Of a stretch of DNA of 64,000 nt, positions 44,730 through 58,309 are shown one piece after another. A program made the position numbers and the translations under genes. Position 1 is the first letter of the stretch. Each line of letters starts with the position of its first letter. The notes beneath the pieces are model-generated. The model was not told the DNA's origin. It saw only the letters and a list, made by a program, of their open reading frames with translations, and ran no database searches. This DNA is from Tetrastigma voinierianum (taxonomy: Eukaryota; Streptophyta; Magnoliopsida; Vitales; Vitaceae). The stretch is taken from assembly GCA_016808115.1 (NCBI GenBank), contig JAEQBH010000893.1, forward strand, positions 62,001-126,000, given 5' to 3'.

Positions 44730-46471
44730 ATAGTGCAATGACTAGCAACCCTATGGATCTAGCTCGCCTCGAAGATCAATTTCCTTCATCGCGTCAAGAT
44801 ATAGAGAGTTACAAGAGAAGTGCTTTCTAGATAGATGAAGGAATTTATAGGAATCAGCCAAGCACCTACACAGCAGGAAATGATCGTCTACGGGCCCAAG
44901 GAGAGAAAAGACGCGATCTTGACGAAAGAGACGTGCAAGATAATAGCCAAGCAAAGCATCCAATCCTTCGCAATAAAGAAAAGAAACCCATCGTCCCTGA
45001 CGATGTAGATGTCCCGGAAAATGACGAGCTATCCTCAGGCCATACATTCCAACAATGGTACATTGAAAAAAGCAACGAAGATAGATTACGCCAGAGACAC
45101 TCACATTGCCATACATTTAGCAATTCCAACAATGGTACATTCCGTCGGGTAACGGGTCGAGGTCAGAATAAGCCAAACGAAGCACCCAGGAACACATTTA
45201 CTTTACTTATGGGCGCAATGCCGCCCATGCAACCGGTTTACCCCGCCTTCGAAATAGGGTTCGCGCTTTACATGCCACCCATAACAACGATCCGAGGTCC
45301 TAATGACATACTCTCCCTCCCCCCCCCCCCCCCCCCCCCCCCCCTAGGGCAACACATCCTTGATTACGAGCCACCACAAGGGTTCATCATGCCAACCTTT
45401 GCTATGTTCAACGACTCCAGCGACCTTTATGACCACATGCTTCATTACAACTAGGTAATGACTCTAAACGCCGAAAACGATCACCTGCTATGTAAAGTAT
45501 TCCCACTAATCTCCATACTCACACATAGCTTATTCCAATAAGCCCCAGACTCCGGTGGATTCTTTTAGCGAGCTCTGAACCGTATTCATATCTCAATACA
45601 TTTGCTCAGTGTGACAGAAGAGGAATATTAGTTCTTTGTAGACCATAATGAAGCAAGAAGAGGAAATCATATGGGCCTTCACCAGGAGATTTGGGCAGGT
45701 CATTCAAAGAAGTAGAAGCCATGAAGATGGACAGCCGTAATTTTCGTGAAGAGCCTCGTCGTCCACTTCGTTCTTCCACTCATTATCATTAGACTCTCTA
45801 ACTACAATGGAAGAATTGTACAGACGGGTAGATAGATATTCCACCTTGGAAGACAATATCAGTGTAGCGACTCAAACTGTCATGATCACAAGCAAGCCGG
45901 TTGGAAATTGTAAGCCGGAGGGGAAGAAGCCGCTTGAGCCCAGCGAAGGACAGGGCAAAAACCGGAAGCGACCCCAAGACCAACCATAGAAGAAGAGGGA
46001 GCCCCCACAATTCACTCCTCTGAATATCACTTATGAGAGGTTGTTGCCCCTTATTTGCGACTTGGTTAGATTTCAACGTCTACTTAACTGTAGACGGACC
46101 CTCCCTACGTAAACCCATCCATGGATGCGACATCACGTGAACATAGACAGACCAACAAGGTCGGCCTAAAATTCATGGTAGAAAGACTGACAAAACAAAG
46201 TGTTCCTCGTAAGATACATCAGTGGAAGTTGGATCTAGAGGAATGATCCTCCCCGACAAGAGAGGTGAATCACAACCTGTGTAGTCTGCCGCCCGACCCA
46301 GCCCACCAGATAACTATATAATGGAGGGCCGTCTTCAACGATCAAGCATCAATGGTGAAAAACGCCAATGTAAAGAAGCTCCCGAGAATGCCACTACAAA
46401 AGCCCGGTGAACACCGCCCACACAAGCAAGAGTAAGGAAGAGAGACTAAGCCTATAGATCGAATTCTACAT
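44730..46471 (+). pseudogene. Tat-type gag, broken
   Basis: The longest open part (44933-45454, 173 codons) ends FIMPTFAMFNDSSDLYDHML then a TAG. The same frame continues VMTLNAENDHLLCKVFP, the conserved gag entry of Tat elements. Further blocks are QKRNISSL and AFTRRFGQVIQ (45610-45710), and 45807-45989, reading MEELYRRVDRYSTLEDNI with SKPVGN and PSEGQGKNRKR, the conserved gag C-terminal region. A 26-base C run encodes the poly-proline LPPPPPPPP. Several stops and frameshifts follow, and sequence ends at 46471 where an LTR is inserted. Confidence 0.85.
45319..45344 (+). repeat. Run of 26 C
   Basis: An uninterrupted poly-C tract inside gag, coding for proline. Its true length is uncertain, because such tracts slip in replication and in sequencing. 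Confidence 0.85.
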
Positions 46472-46790
46472 TATAATACCCCAAAATATGCTCTAATAGT
46501 TTTATAACCTGTTTAGGGTGTAACATAAGTTAAATCATAATTTTCGGAAAAATTATTTCAAGAAATAAGGGTATAGTATAAGTGGAATTTGTCAAATAGG
46601 ACATATAAGTCATAAGATAAGAAGACGAGACTATCAGAGAATAAATTTCTAAATTGGATTTGAAAATATTGCAGAGTCGATGACCAAAGTAAAATAAAAA
46701 GTGGATAAGCATCAAAACATAAAGCACCAAAAGAAATATCTCATTCGTTGGTTTTCAAGGAGCAAAACCCATAAGGGAGAAGAAGAAGAA
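46472..46790 (+). repeat. Solo-LTR-family LTR, left part
   Basis: TATAATACCCCAAAATATGC, TAATAGTTTTATAA and AAATAAGGGTATAG match the minus-strand start of the 27990-30494 LTR (TGTAATACCC...). It stops at 46790, where the Athila-type element begins, and resumes at 58310. Confidence 0.75.
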
Positions 46791-48045
46791 CGACAGCCGA
46801 AACGTGGTGTGTGTAAATATACTTACGCGGCGCAAGTGCACATCGCCGCCCCAAGTAATATGTAAAGGTACCAATGGTACAGAGCATCGATCCACGCCTG
46901 TGTTTGTTGAATACAAAAGATTTGCTTTTAGATATTATCCTAATAAACGATTGTGAAAAAGACGCTGTGTGAATTTCAACTAAACTATTGATCTTAATGA
47001 ATCATCAGACAAGACTGTGGTGATGTTTCCGTCACTTTCTACGGATTATTTATCAAGATGATATTATTCAATGTATTTATAATTTGTTGGTCGGGTGAGG
47101 GAGATCTTACTTACGAGACATCCTCTCGAGGTATATCCGCCTATTTCGTGGATCATCGTAGTCGGAGCGTATCTCTACCCCAACCTCAGATTCGAAACGC
47201 CAATGTTCTACCCTCAAATGCCACCTCCAGGATCGGAATATCTTTATTAACCGAATCAACTGAAGACTGCTCTACTCAGATCCCTGAATATCCTCATCTC
47301 TCGAATCTCGGATCTCCAGTATGATTATGCTAATGTTGGCCAGACATCACCATGTAAATGAATTATAGATATAAAGCAGATTCAAACAATTTATAAGCAA
47401 ATGAATAATATAAATTACTGATCTTTAATCCATGAAAATATGGATTAGAAACAATGAAGACTCTAGATATAAATCTGTAACATACCGACTAATGAAATAC
47501 TAATATGTAATATATAAACATCGGGCTCATCATTAAAAACGAAGAAACAATACAAATCACGGGCTCTTTTTCCAGGTCGATGTCGCTGCGGCTCGATTCG
47601 TGTCTAGTCCTGATGCGCTTCCGATAATTCTCCCAATTTGCCCTCCATTTGCTTCTACCGCCGGAGCGTAATCCTCGCGACCGACGCGTTGCGACGCTGA
47701 TACGTCAGCGCGATACGCCGATACGCCGCGACGCTGATATCGTCATGACGCTGTCGCTTGTTGACTTGCATAAAGAGGTTGACCCAACGTCGCGACATTA
47801 AACATCACGACGCGGGGATCGCCGCGGACGCCGACATCGCACGCTCCGCATAATATCTTCATGCAATGCCCTTCTTACTCCAAAATACTCAGCTTCCAAC
47901 AATCGCTTCGCTTCCAATGCACTTGCATCAACACCAATCACCAACTCAGGTATCCAGCCACGAAAAACTATGAAATTATATATAAAATAAGCGTGAAAAT
48001 GAAAGACCGACGCGGGTATAATATGAGTGTTTTAGGCACTCATCA
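46791..48045 (-). repeat. 3' LTR of the Athila-type element
   Basis: It shares GTTTGTTGAATACAAA, ACTAAACTATTGATCTTAAT, CTCGAATCTCGGATCTC, ATGATTATGCTAATGTTGGC and TATGAGTGTTTTAGGCACTC with 57094-58309. Its inner border is followed by CACCCTCAGTCTT, a weak polypurine tract on the minus strand. Confidence 0.85.
47660..47830. repeat. CGCGACG-rich palindrome array in the 3' LTR
   Basis: Repeated cores such as GTTGCGACGCTGATACGTCA, CCGCGACGCTGATATCGTCA and AACGTCGCGACATTAAACAT recall the TGTCGCGACA family. The matching part of the other LTR is 57970-58110. Confidence 0.6.
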
Positions 48046-51000
48046 CACCCTCAGTCTTAGTTTCTTCGGGCTGTCCTCACAAGAATCGACTCTAAACCCT
48101 TACCACACACTACGTGATCAAAGTCTAACACGAGGGTAGTGATGCACATGCTGAAAAGTAGAGGATCAAATTGGACCGACTCACACTGCTGGCGTTTTGT
48201 TTGAAGTTCACAGGATGCGCACAGGTGTTCGACGTTCAGAAGAACTAGGTTGAAATAGGTAAAAGTGACTAGTGCCTCAAATTCCATGGTATTCAATAAC
48301 CTTTCCCAAGGACCCTATGTGCGTCGAATGAATGACCTCTAGTGTATACCTAGGTTCCGACACCCCCAAACTTGAGTTCAACTTGCCTAGTTGGGAAAAA
48401 CTAACTACGAAAAGGATAGGGAACGCAAAGACCGTTTCATGCCTTAACCATAGCTACTCCACAACAATGGGAACAAAACTAGTGCCCACAGTCTGATGTT
48501 ATGTTCATGTAATGGGGATCACCGCATTCCCCACTAGTTGGTTATGGCACCCGGCATCCGGGCCCCCAACTTCACCCCGAACACTTAACTGGAAACCTAT
48601 GGGCCCGCCGTGGAGACTTCCATCTTCCGTCCCATGTGCAATTATGTCAATGACTCCCGGCCGCGGCCAGTGGCACAGCTTTGAAAGGCCCTGGATCGTG
48701 CTGCCCGGATTCCTATTGGAAGTTCCCACTTATTCTATGTCTAAATACTCTTATCTCTTTTTCTTTTTTTTTTTATTTTTTTATTTTTTTATTTTTATTT
48801 GGGGCTCGATGGCAATCCTCTTTTTGTGTCGGAGTCTCATCACTTAGGTGGTTAGCATCTCCCAAGGGTTGTTGAACTCGTTATTGCCCCGGCACTTGCG
48901 CATACCCGAAGGTCATTAGTGTGCAGAATGTGATAGACAATTGAGAAATGGTTTCTTGACTACTCGGAAGTGGTTCACTAAGCCCTCCACCTATTCAACC
49001 TAATTATCGAGCATCAAACATCGTATACATCCGTCTTCCCATACCCATAGTGGATTCGGTCCAAAATTGATCTTTGACTCACAACATGGCACACATACAC
49101 ATACTACCTACACATGAAACTACTACGTATAAGAATGACCTAACACACATGCAAACAAACGCGAACAAAAACTAACACATGACTCATCAAATTAAATTGA
49201 AAAAGTAAACTGAAACTAAACGGAAACACAACTAACATGCTTAAACGAAAGAAAAATACTACACAAATATGAAAATCAAAATACAACTAAACAAATCTAA
49301 CTAAAAACTCGATCACCACCTACCCCACCCCCCAGACAAAATATCGATTGTCCTCCTTTGGCGAAGCGAACGAATAGGGTGAGAGGCTCCACGGATCAAC
49401 TGCGGTGTGGTGGCGGTGGTAATTTGAGTGGAAGAGAGCGAAGTGGAGCAAATTTGGGCTGGGAGGCTATTCTTGAGTGAAGAATAGTGGCGTGGTTGGC
49501 GGCGATCACCTTTTATCGGCTTTCGAAGCACCTCATATCACGTAGCGTGAGACTTCCAGGGTGCTCTGGGTGTCGTCCCGAGAATGTCAGCGCTCGATGA
49601 GTGAGAACGCCGGGGTCCTCGAGATCGGGATGGGCCCCAGAGGAGGGAGGCGCCTCAGTGAGCTGCCGGTGGTAGTGGTGAGTGGAGAGGATAGAGACGG
49701 GCCGCGTGTCCTCCGAGATCACGCCAGGGAGTCAAGCGAGCCTGATAGTCATGAAGCTCGATCCTCGTCGGCTCATGGCGAATCGTAGGCCCCCTCGGTC
49801 GCAGGACCGGTTTATCCCTCTTGACAGGGCTCTGTAAGCTAATAGAATTATATACGTCTCATTATCGTCGAGGGGCACCCATTTCGTTGCATAAGCGAGA
49901 TGAGAAGGGTACCGGATTCATTTTGGCGTCGATTATGGGGATGCGCCCACCATAGACACCCATGACATCAGTATATCTGTATGATATGGCATAGTTGATA
50001 GAGCCGCGCAGGCGTCACTTCACACGCGGTCGTCGTCGGGGCGGGGCGTGACGTATTAGTGATACCATACTATAGAGATAAAGGCGAATCTTTGACCTTA
50101 AGATGGGCTATGGCCTCGTTGATAATTTTCCACTCCTTGGGCCATTAGTCAAGACCGCAGAATGACCTCGGGATAGTCGGGGTGCTCGTCAAAGCCGTCG
50201 AAGGCGTCGGAGGATGATCTGGGCCTGGCTGTTGATCGGCTCGCGGGTGAGCGATGCTCCTGCGCGCGCTTTCTTAGGCGTGGGGAGCGAGATTACTGCG
50301 TGGGACTCTGCGCCTTACACTCATCGCAATTTGGATGAGGTGGATTTGACACAGCTGCATCCTTAGCCGCTGTGTCTTGCGGGAAAGAGTCAGCCGGTGA
50401 GCCTTATCTTGATAAGATGGCGGTTCTTGCATATGAGTGAGCAGATCGGCGGCACCCTCATTCCTGGCCAAGCGTGACATCGCAATTTAGAATTGGTCCT
50501 GCAGCAGGACCAGGCCAACAGTGGGATGATTTACGCCTTTCGAACATAGGGACGAGAACTAGGGTTCTTAGTATTAGAGGTAATGTGAGAAATACTTCCA
50601 ATGTGGCACCTGTTTAGGTGAGACAAAGCGATGAGCACACAAGGGTGCTTGATGTGAGCTAAATTTGGCTCCTGGACTGAAATGTGATCTAAATGTGAAC
50701 TCCTGAACTGGCGGGAACACAAGACGAATCACTGGACCTGCAGGGAACCTAAGGCGAACTCAGGCCAAAACATGGAGGCTGTAGGCCAGGGTGTGAGGGA
50801 ATGTGACCTAGAGCGGTCTGAGGACGGTGATGAGTGCGGTGGTGTCTGCCGGCGAGGGTGTCGGAGGGGCAAAATCCGAACCTCGCTGGCCCAGGTGGGT
50901 ATGGCTGGGAAGGCAAAGGGGTGGGTGTCTTGGTGGGGCGGGGAGTTAGGGTTCAGGCGTGAAACAAGTTGAGGTGGAATAACAGGCTGGGGTTGGGCCT

Positions 51001-52029
51001 TAGCGGGCGACGTCGCCGGGTCGGGGCCACGTCAGCGGCGGTCTGGGAAGTAGGTTTTCCGGCGTCGCGGCGTTGAGACAGCGTCGTGGCGTTCCGAAAT
51101 AAGTAATAGCGTGCGCGGCGTTGGATGCGTCGCGGCGTTCGGAGGTCGCGAACTAGCGTCGGCGGCGTTGGATATCAGCGTCGCGGCGTTTGATATCGAA
51201 AATCGGCGTCGCGATGTATTAGGATCTCCGCGTCGCGGCGTTCGGCGCTAAAAATCAGCGTCGCGGCGTTGGGATCTCACGTCGTGGCCAGTCGAGGAGT
51301 TGAAAATGGCGTGCGGCGTTGTCGTCAGCGGCGTGATCGGCGTCAGCGTTAGAGGAGCTCAACAAGTACCAAAAAATCATCAAAGGTTGAAGGTAAAAGA
51401 ACTCCCCTCATGCAATTATGGATCTCTGGACCTCGCATGCGTGCTACGTGGTGTGCCCGGTACTGATCGTGGAGTCACCAACGAATAGACGATCGCGAGC
51501 GGGAATCACGCGATTATGGAAAGGACATCAACGAAACAATTTAAGCTAAAAATGTAAACCATATAAAGGAAAAATTTCAGAGAACTTGGGGTTGCCTCGA
51601 GCGCTATGTTTAATGTTATTGGCTCGGCGACCACGAATCTCGGTAACCGGACGAACTCTTATAGCGCTACTTGTGCCGTCGTGTAGTCGAGGAGGAATGA
51701 TCTATGACCGCATGGAACTCGCCTCCAATCACGGTTTCAAAGATTGTGTGAAGTATTTGTGAACATGCCTCTCGGATGTGTAACCTCTGCCCCACCATGT
51801 GAAAGGAGCTTTTTAGTCCTTTATCGGCTAGCGGACCATCTGGACTTTAATTTCCCGGGGAAAGAGTTTGGGTGGAGATTAAACAAGAGAACTTGTTGTC
51901 TGTCGTGGACTCCTTCCCCGAAGTGATGTGTTTATGTACATGCTTTTTGTCTTTTCCTTGTCAAATCACGGACATTTCATAAGCTTCGTTCTGAATTCAT
52001 CTGGATTCAGCTGAGCTGGCAGCATTGCG
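48046..52029. other. Long non-coding 3' region of the Athila-type element
   Basis: About 4 kb lie between integrase and the 3' LTR. A CACCCCCAAACTTGAGTTCA stretch at 48360 (minus-strand CAAGTTTGGGGGTG) is a motif often seen in this part of Athila/Tat elements. T-rich microsatellites lie at 48760-48800. A GC-rich tract (49500-51330) holds many open frames in several registers that reflect composition. No env-like protein was recognised. Confidence 0.5.
51005..51330. repeat. GCGTCGCGGCGTT array
   Basis: At least nine copies of a core near GCGTCGCGGCGTT occur (about 51062, 51081, 51111, 51127, 51154, 51177, 51205, 51229, 51254), mean spacing about 25 bases. Spacers vary. The core resembles TGTCGCGACA with CpG-rich flanks. 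Confidence 0.8.
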
Positions 52030-54200
52030 CTTCTCGACTAGTGCACCCGTCCATATTCAATCACAGGAGTTGCCCGATGGGCTCGATGTCAATTCAGCCC
52101 GGAAGATAGCAGAAGCTTTACCATACCTGAATCTGAGCGACATACCCGAAAGGAGTTTAAATGTTTGTGTGGTATGCCCAGTGCATCTTCGATCTTTAGA
52201 CAATCCTTCACAGGTATTATTGTCTTCTCAGGAATAGACTTAATTTCGATTTGACACCTCGCACTTGCATTTGGCTGCGGATGTGTAAAGAGATGTCTGA
52301 TATGTACCCATACTTTGTAAGATATATCAATCACCTTATTCGCGAAATAGGTGCCCGTGCTCGTGATGTGATGCTGGGTTCCAAATCGTGAGATATGTGG
52401 GGCTGCGAAGGAAGTGAGCCCACGACCTTGGCATCGTTAGTGCGGTGGAATTGCCGACCCAGCCGAGACATAGTCTGCCGTTAGAATGTCTGGGATTGTT
52501 ATCAAGATGGGATGGTCCCATGAAATCAGCCAATAAATCAAATAGCTCTACTTCAGGAATGGGGTGCATGGGTGGTCGTCCCTTTCTAAATACCCCATTC
52601 GTTGACAGCTGTCACATGTGGATCTGAAGTGATGAGCATCTTTAAATAAAATTAAACCCGGTAGAAACATGGCCCAGAGAACTTTGGGCTGCTGTTAGTT
52701 GGCCACCAAAATGTCAAGCGAGATAAAAGTGTGATGGATTTAAAAACAACTGTTCATTTGCATCCTCGAACACATCTCCAAGATGCCAGTCCGTATATGA
52801 TATGCGCAGGATTGGTTCCTCCCCATTAGTGATGTTTAAATTAGCGAAAACCTCTTTTGCATTTCGATAGTTAAATTCCGGAGGACTACCTTGGCACAAA
52901 TAAATTCCACTGTCATAGTATGGAGCGCCTCTTGTCCTCGATAAGCTAAGGTTCTCATCTGGAAATCGTCCATTCACTTGAACATCATCACTTGTCCGCT
53001 GATCGTGAAGATGATCACGCATTCAGTTTCTCGATTATTTCTTGTCTTTAATCTCAACATCAATTCTTACGATCAAAAGAACCTGGATTAATCGAGGTTT
53101 GGCGTCTTTGTAGTCGCCAGTATTTAATAGCGAATGATCGGTGTGGACTATACCTTGTTACCAATCGGAATAAGACACAGATTTGTCAAGAGCAAAGACA
53201 ATGGCAGTTCTTTCTCTTTGTAGTGGCGTAGTTCAGCGGAGCATCATTCAAATTCTAACGGCATAGTAGATTGGCAGAAGAATTTTCTCTCGTTTCTCTG
53301 ACCTTTGCTTGATATGAATCGCTTGCGTCTGCATAAGTTCAAAGGAAAAGACCAATGCGGAGCCCGACAATGAAATTTGTCGGCTTATCCTTATTAAAAA
53401 TGCATGCAATGCATGAATCAAACTCAAATGGGACCCCTTGGACCAGAAGGTTAGGCAGCGGTTTCTGTCACGAAGAAATCCTTTATGAAGCACATCAAAA
53501 TCCAGCGTGCCTAGAAGCTAATCCCTTTTCTTGATGAGGTGGAAGCCCCAACTTTTCAATTGTAATCTTACGCTCTTGTATCGACCTCTATCCTCTTCTT
53601 GAAATCAGATGCGTCTGATGATACCCTCTTGTACCATAAAATGGCACTTTTCCCGATTGAGCCTGAGGTGGTCTCTCTTTGCCTGTCTGAGATCTCTGAT
53701 TTTCTGACAGTTGTCAAAGAATGGCCCAATCTTTGAAAATGCGTCCGCGAAGATCTCGATTGATATTACCGACCATGTCGAGGAAAATGGCAAGTCATCG
53801 TCGTTGGAAGTGCCGGTAGCATTACGATCGAAAGGCATCACTTTGAATCGAATGTCCCATCACGGACAAGTAGATATCTTCTTCTCGATCTTGGGGACTA
53901 TAGCAATTTACGATTTTATGGCCGGAATATCCATCCAGCGATAGTATTCGCTGACGGCCTAATCGATCGACATACGATCTAAATGGTTAATGGAAATAGT
54001 CTTTTAGTGGCTTTGTGATTTAGATAATCAATCTAGATCGCTCCACGGTGAGTATTTGCGAAGCGTTAATATATTCTCCAGTTCTTGAAACATTTGTTCC
54101 TCGCTTTCTTTGGTACCGCCATTGGACTATTGTACTTCACGAAGTAGGATAAATTACCCAGAGTAACGGTCGTTTCAATACCTCCTTCCGGACACCTCTT
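52030..54200 (-). pseudogene. Athila-type RT, RNase H and integrase, broken
   Basis: Minus-strand blocks from the right. RT end at 53605-53841 has EIFADAFSKIGPFFDNC (catalytic DD corrupted) and REKCHFMVQEGI. RNase H is at 53248-53400 with FSFELM and PIYYAVRI. The integrase zinc-finger region at 52714-53022 has PPEFNYRNAKEVFANL and DVFEDANEQL. The catalytic core is at 52336-52569 with IPEVELFDLLADFMGP and at 52089-52334 with HPQPNASARCQIEIKSIPEK, which follows HPQTNGQ-EVSNREIKSILEK of intact elements. Many frameshifts are present. Confidence 0.85.
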
Positions 54201-57073
54201 TCATTGTTGGGATTCGACCTCATTGTCACTTCCACTGAAGGTTGTCTGTACCCGTCTTATTCAAATGAAATATGAGTGCATGCACATGGAAGAATGAATC
54301 CACAATCGGCTAGAAATTTTGTGCATTTTGCTTGGTCTCTACGGGACCCTCGATAACTATCCTCTAATTCAATCGAGGATCTTGAGATGATCATTGGTAA
54401 AAAGTGGGGCTACCCCAGTATGCATACTTCAATGGCTAGGTGGGGTTTTGTTCCCATCTTGGGTGTAGTTGTTTCCCAGATGCACTAGTGTTTTAAGCCC
54501 TTACTAGAGAGTTCGGGTATTTCCTCCTATTGGGTCCCGAAGGAGTCCATCCGTTTAACATGTTCCATCTTGCCCTCTGTACTTTCGTGTTCTCAAAGTC
54601 TGTTCTCTGCTAGGCTGGCCTCAGAGAGATGCATGAGACCACTTTGGCTGCTACACTATAGCCTCTACTATCTATTGCCGTAGAAGCGACCACTCTCTGT
54701 GGATGTCTCAACTGTGAACACATTAGACTTGACCGTCGTCTGCACTCAATTTAATTCTCCTCTCTGAGCATCAATCCTTCTTTTACCTTTGTTGCTAGAA
54801 GCGGTCTTGCCAGATTATGGGTATTTCTTTGTCTTCCATATCAATACAATGAAATCTCTTGGGAAGATAAACTTGTCAACTTTCTGAGGACGTCTTCTAT
54901 TACCTCTCGGATGCTTCAAGATCTGCTCGGTGTTGAGTTGAAGTATAGCTTGTAGTTGGACCAGACCTCCTTTAATCCTTATTTAAAAATGGATAAGGAG
55001 GCACATGGATTAATCTTGTTTTAGTCACAAGGACTCTCTCGAAGATAGCGTACAATGGTGCATGGAATAGTGAAGCTACAGGTCTTTAAAGCTTTTGTGG
55101 CGAGCACCTGCAGTAATAGCCTTCACGTTCCTCCTTCAGTTAAATTTATTTTGAAATCGTCGATCTTCTCTTGACACGGAATGTCTTTCATAAATTTCAC
55201 ATGGTTAGGCATCGCTCCGAGGCATCGATAGATGGGATATTGTTAGTGTAACTTTTGAACACCTCCATGAATTTAGTGAGCTGCCTCCGACATGCTGCTA
55301 GGCGTTTGTGGATAAGGTGTAAGTGAGCCTTTAAACGGTCCGGGTTAATCTGTGATTTGCTTCTCATTAAGTGATCTTTATTTGCATCATCGATGTATTG
55401 TTTTGGGTGACCTTCGTTATCTAGCGCTCTATGATTGAGGAATTATACGTGTCTCCAATTCTTCACCACTTCTGCTATAAATGATTTGACATATTAGGTT
55501 CCATCTCTTCTGGGTTTATTTCGAATTGCTTGAAGTAGGAACACTGGTTGCCTTTCTGTCGATGGGTGCCATTTATTATCTGTACCTCGAGTTTATGGCC
55601 CGTCTTTATGATTATTCATTTGGGTTCTTTGCATCGTGGTCTCATTCATGAGCAGTGGAAGGTTAACATGCTGATACGAGAGTTTGTTCACAAATCTACC
55701 TTTTCTCGGGAGGTGGTTCACTAGCTCGGATTCTGATGGCATATTGTTCAGTTGTTCTCCCATCCAGTACCTTATTGTCTGACTATTCTTGACATTAAAT
55801 TATTACGCCACCTTTGGTGATTTTGGTCGATGTAATTGTTTCCCCATCTGTCCTTATTTCTTGTGATTGATTAAATTGAACCTCGACACATATTAGACAC
55901 TCCATTGTTGGTTTCTTATTTGATGCAGTGCTATTGTCTTTGTCCTCCACGAAATTCACCTGACTCCATGGGTTGATCTGTAGCCGGCATTCTTTTCTTA
56001 GCTGTCCTAGTCGGTGCTTGATGATTTGTGCGACATCGATTAACCAGTTATTTGGGAACTTCATTATCAGCCCACCACCGACTGCGGTGTAGTCTTCTCC
56101 CTGGACATTAGTTGTGTTGGTTGCGATCTTGAATTTCGCATAAGCATAGTCAGGTGGTTTTCTTCATTAGTGCTCCTCCGGTGAGGCATCGATCAACTGT
56201 TCTGGATTGCGTTCCTCGGACCATTATAGAAGTATGGACACAATCCATCTCATTAGTTGATCACGTGATGGTGCTTTCTTGAATTCATGGAAATATCCCA
56301 TGCCTCTTGCCCGGGTTCTCCCCCCTCTAGTTGCTGAAGTATTGATCTCTTACACGTAAGTTGTGCAATTTCGAGGTAAGGAAGAACTTAGGTGAAATTT
56401 TACTAAATCATTCCGGCCGAGAGTAATGGAATCTGGTGGCTGACTTATTGCTTGATGCTTAGCTCTATCACTGAGTGAAAGTGGAAAAGCCTTAACTGCG
56501 AGTGCCTCCTCACGAGTAACTCCATTGTGTGATCGTGTCGGACTTCGGGGAAGTTGGTCGGATGCATATTTGGGTTCTCATGAGAGCGGCAGGTGGAGAC
56601 GAGATGTTTGGAGCATTTGTAAGATAACGGACTTCAGCTTTCGGGATTTGTTGCTTGAATCGATGGCGCTATAGATGTACGAGACAACGGTAGAATTTAG
56701 TAGCATGAGCTCTTCTAGCAGGCATGAATGGATCATCACGGGTGTATAAACGGCACGGGTGTGATTCCTTCCATGATTACCATTTAAATATCTTTTTGGG
56801 ACTCGTTTGCTGTGCTAAGATCCTGCTCTTATTGTCACCCGTGTTGCTAAATTCGATGCACTTGGTTTCTACATTCATCGCGTGCTCTATGTAAGTTTCT
56901 TCTGGCTCAAGATCAAACAGTGTTGGTTGACTTTGGTCGTCGTCATATACTGGCTGACTAGCTGATCACACACCAAACGACAATGCTGAATTACGACATG
57001 AATACAACAGGCAAAGCAATTTCAGGTAATATATAATTGCCTTACATTCCTCTGCTCTTCAATCTCTCAGCTT
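54201..57073 (-). pseudogene. Gag and protease region of the Athila-type element, very decayed
   Basis: By position between primer site and RT this should hold gag and protease. The only sizeable open piece is 55795-56064 (MKFPNNWLIDVAQIIKHRLG), which I could not assign to a domain with confidence. Everything else is broken. Confidence 0.45.
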
Positions 57074-57093
57074 TGTCACGTGGCGCGAAAACT
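57074..57093 (-). other. Degraded primer binding site
   Basis: The minus strand reads AGTTTTCGCGCCACGTGACA after the LTR. The tRNA-Asp type site reads AGTTTTTGGCGCCGTTGCC, so the first half matches. Confidence 0.5.
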
Positions 57094-58309
57094 TGACGGT
57101 GGCGTGGTGTGTAAAATGTCGCTATGTGCGAAGTGCGTATTACATCGCCCCAGTAATATAATAATTATTATGACATGGATGTAGTCGATCCGTGAGGATT
57201 AGGTTTGTTGAATACAAAGATTTTCTTTTAGATATTATTTGAATAAGCGTGTTGTGAAAGGCGTCAAGTGACAGTTTTCGACTAAACTGTTGATCTTAAT
57301 GAATCTGTTGTGTATTGAGACTAGGGTGATATTTCCCACATCACTTCCGATGGATTATTTATTGAAGATGATATTCAATGTATTTTATAATTTGTTCTTG
57401 GCGAGAGGTCTTACTTGCAGATATCCTCTCTGAGGTATATCGCCTATTCCGTGAATAGAGTTGGGTGGTTACACCCTTTTAACCGGTATTAAAAGCGGCA
57501 ATGATTCTTGCCCTCAAATGCCACCTCCGGGATGGATAATCTTTATTAACAGATCTGGCCCAGAAGCTGCTCTACTCGGATCACTGAATATCACTCATCT
57601 CTCGAATCTCGGATCTCGATTATGATTATGCTAATGTTGGCGGACATCACTGCATATAAATGAATTATAGATATAAAGCGATTCAAACGATTTATAAACA
57701 AATGAATAATATAAGTGCGATCTTTAATCGAAATATGGCGGTTCAACGGGCACCGATATAAATCTAGAACATCTTGACTAATGAAATACTAATATGCCAA
57801 TATATAAAGCGTCAGTTCTATTGTCAGCGAAGCAATCTGAATCGGAGGCTCTTTCGGAGGTGTTCGATATCGGCTGCGGCTGCAGATTTAAGGCGCCTTA
57901 CTGATCGTCGTTTCGGATACCTCCAATCTGCGCCTCCATTTGCTTTCTGTCTGAGAAAGCGAGAACATATACTTGTCGCGACGTTGCAACATCGCGGTGA
58001 TGAAGGCGATTGCGGCGTTGTCGCGTCGTAGCGTTGCGCTGTTGACTTACCTGATGGTTATTGACATGCGACGTTGGGACGTCGGCGATGGGACGATCAG
58101 CGTTGGAATAGCGCGGCATTCGGACATCTTCATCTGATGCCTCCTTATGCTCCAAAATTGCTTCCAATAGTTGCCTTTTGCTCGGTGCTCCACATCAGCA
58201 CACGATCACCAACTTAGTAACTCCGCCACGAAAAACTATAGAAATTAAATATAAAATAAGCGTAATGAAGCCGTAGCAATTATAATATGAGTGTTTTAGG
58301 CACTCATCA
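57094..58309 (-). repeat. 5' LTR of the Athila-type element
   Basis: It is the direct repeat of 46791-48045, with many substitutions and indels, so the insertion is not recent. It includes its own CGCGACG-rich array at about 57970-58110. Confidence 0.85.

Larger units (their letters stand above)
44006..46471 (+). mobile_element. Tat-type Ty3/gypsy element, 5' half
   Basis: It has an LTR (44006-44598), primer site (44601) and gag (to 46471), all on the plus strand. The element continues at 60529-62335 after a 14-kb insertion. Its far 3' end is not found and seems to have been lost where another element abuts at about 62340. Confidence 0.85.
46791..58309 (-). mobile_element. Athila-type Ty3/gypsy element, 11.5 kb, both LTRs
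   Basis: LTRs 46791-48045 and 57094-58309 are direct repeats. On the minus strand both start TGATGAGTGCCTAAAACACT. Flanks are AAGAA at 46786-46790 and 58310-58314. That duplication is perfect but purine-rich, so it is weaker evidence than its length suggests. Primer site, gag, RT, RNase H and integrase follow in the gypsy order on the minus strand. All coding parts are broken. Confidence 0.88.

Noticed and set aside
49500..51490. Several overlapping open frames in a GC-rich tract
   Set aside because: Frames overlap on both strands and follow the low stop-codon frequency of GC-rich repeats; no protein motif is present.
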